Assembly: GCA_943354745.1 (NCBI GenBank)
Contig: CALRDB010000005.1
Location: 1 to 39,637, forward strand
Reading direction: 5' to 3'
DNA: 39,637 bases
From: Candidatus Nomurabacteria bacterium
GTDB lineage: Bacteria; Patescibacteriota; Minisyncoccia; Phycocordibacterales; UBA10002
Of this stretch, positions 39,012-39,637 are shown one piece after another (positions within the stretch are counted from its first letter, which is position 1; each line of letters opens with the position of its first letter). The notes beneath the pieces were generated by a model. That model ran no database searches. It was not told the DNA's origin and saw only the letters and a list, made by a program, of their open reading frames with translations. The translations under genes were made by a program, and so were the position numbers.

Positions 39012-39637
39012 TTACCTGTTACAGTTACAGAGACGGGCGGGTGGCGAAATGGTAGACGCGCTGGTTTTAGGAACCAGTGGAGCAATCCATGGAGGTTCAA
39101 GTCCTCTCCCGCCCACCAATAAGGAACTCAAAGGTTTTTTCGGAGGATACAAGCGGACGGCACAAAGCGCCGACCAAGGATTTTTTGGCGAGATTGCAAG
39201 AGAATTCAGAATTTCTGGCGCGCTTGCGCGCACTGTTTTTTCGCCAAGAAGCAGGTGCGAGCCAAAGATTTCTTTGGCACAGACCTTTTTGGCAAAAAGG
39301 TCTGAATCAGAAGCAATTTTGTCCAATGATTGAGCGTCTTTTAGCCAGTTTTGGAAAGGTGCGAGCCAATCATTCTGCTTGTGTGAAAGAGAGGTCATTT
39401 CTTCTTCGAGCGACTTCTTTTCCAACAATAGTTTTGTTTTCTGTGAGGTATAGTCCACTTGGTCAATAACCTGGTCTAAATATCCCGTCAGAAGTCGCTC
39501 TAACTTTTGTGAAATGACCGACAGTCTGGTTTCCTTCTCTTTCACACTAGCAGTCAAAGACGGGGCGGAGTTTTTGTAGTCTTGCAAAGCAAGACGATTT
39601 AATTCCTCCGCCCAGTCTTTGGGCAAAGAAACTTTTT
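39012..39637 (-). CDS. Serine recombinase, C-terminal fragment (5' end outside window), running into tRNA-Leu(UAG)
   Basis: The frame is open to the last base of the window; about 208 residues are visible. After KVSLPKDW comes a coiled coil (VKEKETRLSVISQKLERLL through LSHKQNDW) and a KNPW motif, as in the fragment at the left edge. The last ~35 residues (GGRGLEPP...) are read antisense through tRNA-Leu(UAG), so the true functional C-terminus is probably just before it. Orientation is opposite to the left copy, so both recombinases face inward with their 3' ends on a tRNA. The catalytic domain is not visible. Confidence 0.7.
   Translation of the reverse strand, partial: KVSLPKDWAEELNRLALQDYKNSAPSLTASVKEKETRLSVISQKLERLLTGYLDQVIDQVDYTSQKTKLLLEKKSLEEEMTSLSHKQNDWLAPFQNWLKDAQSLDKIASDSDLFAKKVCAKEIFGSHLLLGEKTVRASAPEILNSLAISPKNPWSALCAVRLYPPKKPLSSLLVGGRGLEPPWIAPLVPKTSASTISPPARLCNCNR
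39035..39118 (+). tRNA. tRNA-Leu (anticodon TAG)
   Basis: Class II tRNA: acceptor GGGCGGG/CCCGCCC, anticodon stem CTGGT/ACCAG, loop TTTAGGA (TAG), variable arm (TGGAGCAATCCA), T-loop TTCAAGT, discriminator A and encoded CCA (39116-39118). The converging recombinase ORF overlaps its whole length. Confidence 0.94.

Noticed and set aside
1-39637. Alternative genetic code with TGA read as glycine
   Set aside because: TGA terminates several complete genes here (dprA, the APH-like kinase, the first RSH gene), so the standard bacterial code applies.

Overview
This window looks like a chromosomal segment of a Candidate Phyla Radiation bacterium (Patescibacteria, most likely a Parcubacteria-type lineage). 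The reasons are compact informational genes with reduced proteins (a DnaX without its zinc module, an IF-2 without the long N-terminal region, very short operons), a PaaX/Cas2-fold regulator with a membrane segment, DUF4446, TraX, a membrane-anchored Clp-like ATPase, dispersed palindromic repeats, and serine recombinase tails running into tRNA genes. TGA is used as a stop (dprA, the APH-like kinase, the first RSH gene), so the code is standard and not the Gracilibacteria code. No rRNA or other taxonomic marker is present, so the lineage call is an inference.

Layout. Positions 1-1040: the C-terminal end of a serine recombinase running into tRNA-Gln, then an ArsR-type regulator bracketed by two copies of one perfect palindrome. 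1.1-9.5 kb: mostly minus-strand housekeeping genes (dnaX, a small zinc-finger ORF, dusB, a Clp-like membrane ATPase with a small membrane partner, an ftsQ-like gene, serS) plus one secreted or anchored small protein on the plus strand. 9.6-14.9 kb: dprA, a PaaX-like gene, topA and an APH-like kinase. 15.2-18.3 kb: an overlapping pair of RelA/SpoT homologues, the first with a ruined hydrolase site, converging on parB. 19.4-25.6 kb: a tRNA-Leu interrupted by another tRNA-Leu, a PEP-synthase-like phosphotransferase, ribH-ribE, a degenerate phosphatase-like protein, miaA, tRNA-Trp and a YHGS protein. 25.7-33.2 kb: rpmG, alr, tRNA-Tyr with an overlapping endonuclease-like ORF, clpB, a dead HtrA-like protein and a cysteine desulfurase. 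33.3-35.8 kb: a DUF4446 gene, infB and rbfA. 35.8-39.6 kb: a tRNA-Cys/GIY-YIG cassette, structured repeats hanging on the 3' ends of tRNA-Cys and tRNA-Leu(UAA), traX, an ATP-grasp ligase, tRNA-Lys, tRNA-Leu(UAG), and a second serine recombinase tail that mirrors the first.

The most unusual theme is tRNA genes as landing pads. Of the eight intact tRNAs, seven have something attached: recombinase 3' ends (Gln, Leu-UAG), a duplicated, palindrome-split 5' portion with a GIY-YIG gene (Cys), an endonuclease-like ORF whose stop codon lies inside the tRNA (Tyr), a toxin-like ORF just downstream (Trp), an anticodon-loop insertion carrying a fresh copy of the same tRNA (Leu-CAA), and a 133-153 bp structured repeat that copies the tRNA's own 3' end (Cys, Leu-UAA). 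Stems in the three repeat copies differ by compensatory changes, so this family is the best candidate for an undescribed element.

Housekeeping logic: infB-rbfA and serS/dusB/miaA serve translation; dnaX/topA/dprA/parB serve DNA; ftsQ and alr serve the envelope and cell division; the RSH pair would set (p)ppGpp levels. Several genes have a -35/-10 promoter placed so that transcription would start at or next to the ATG, suggesting leaderless mRNAs.
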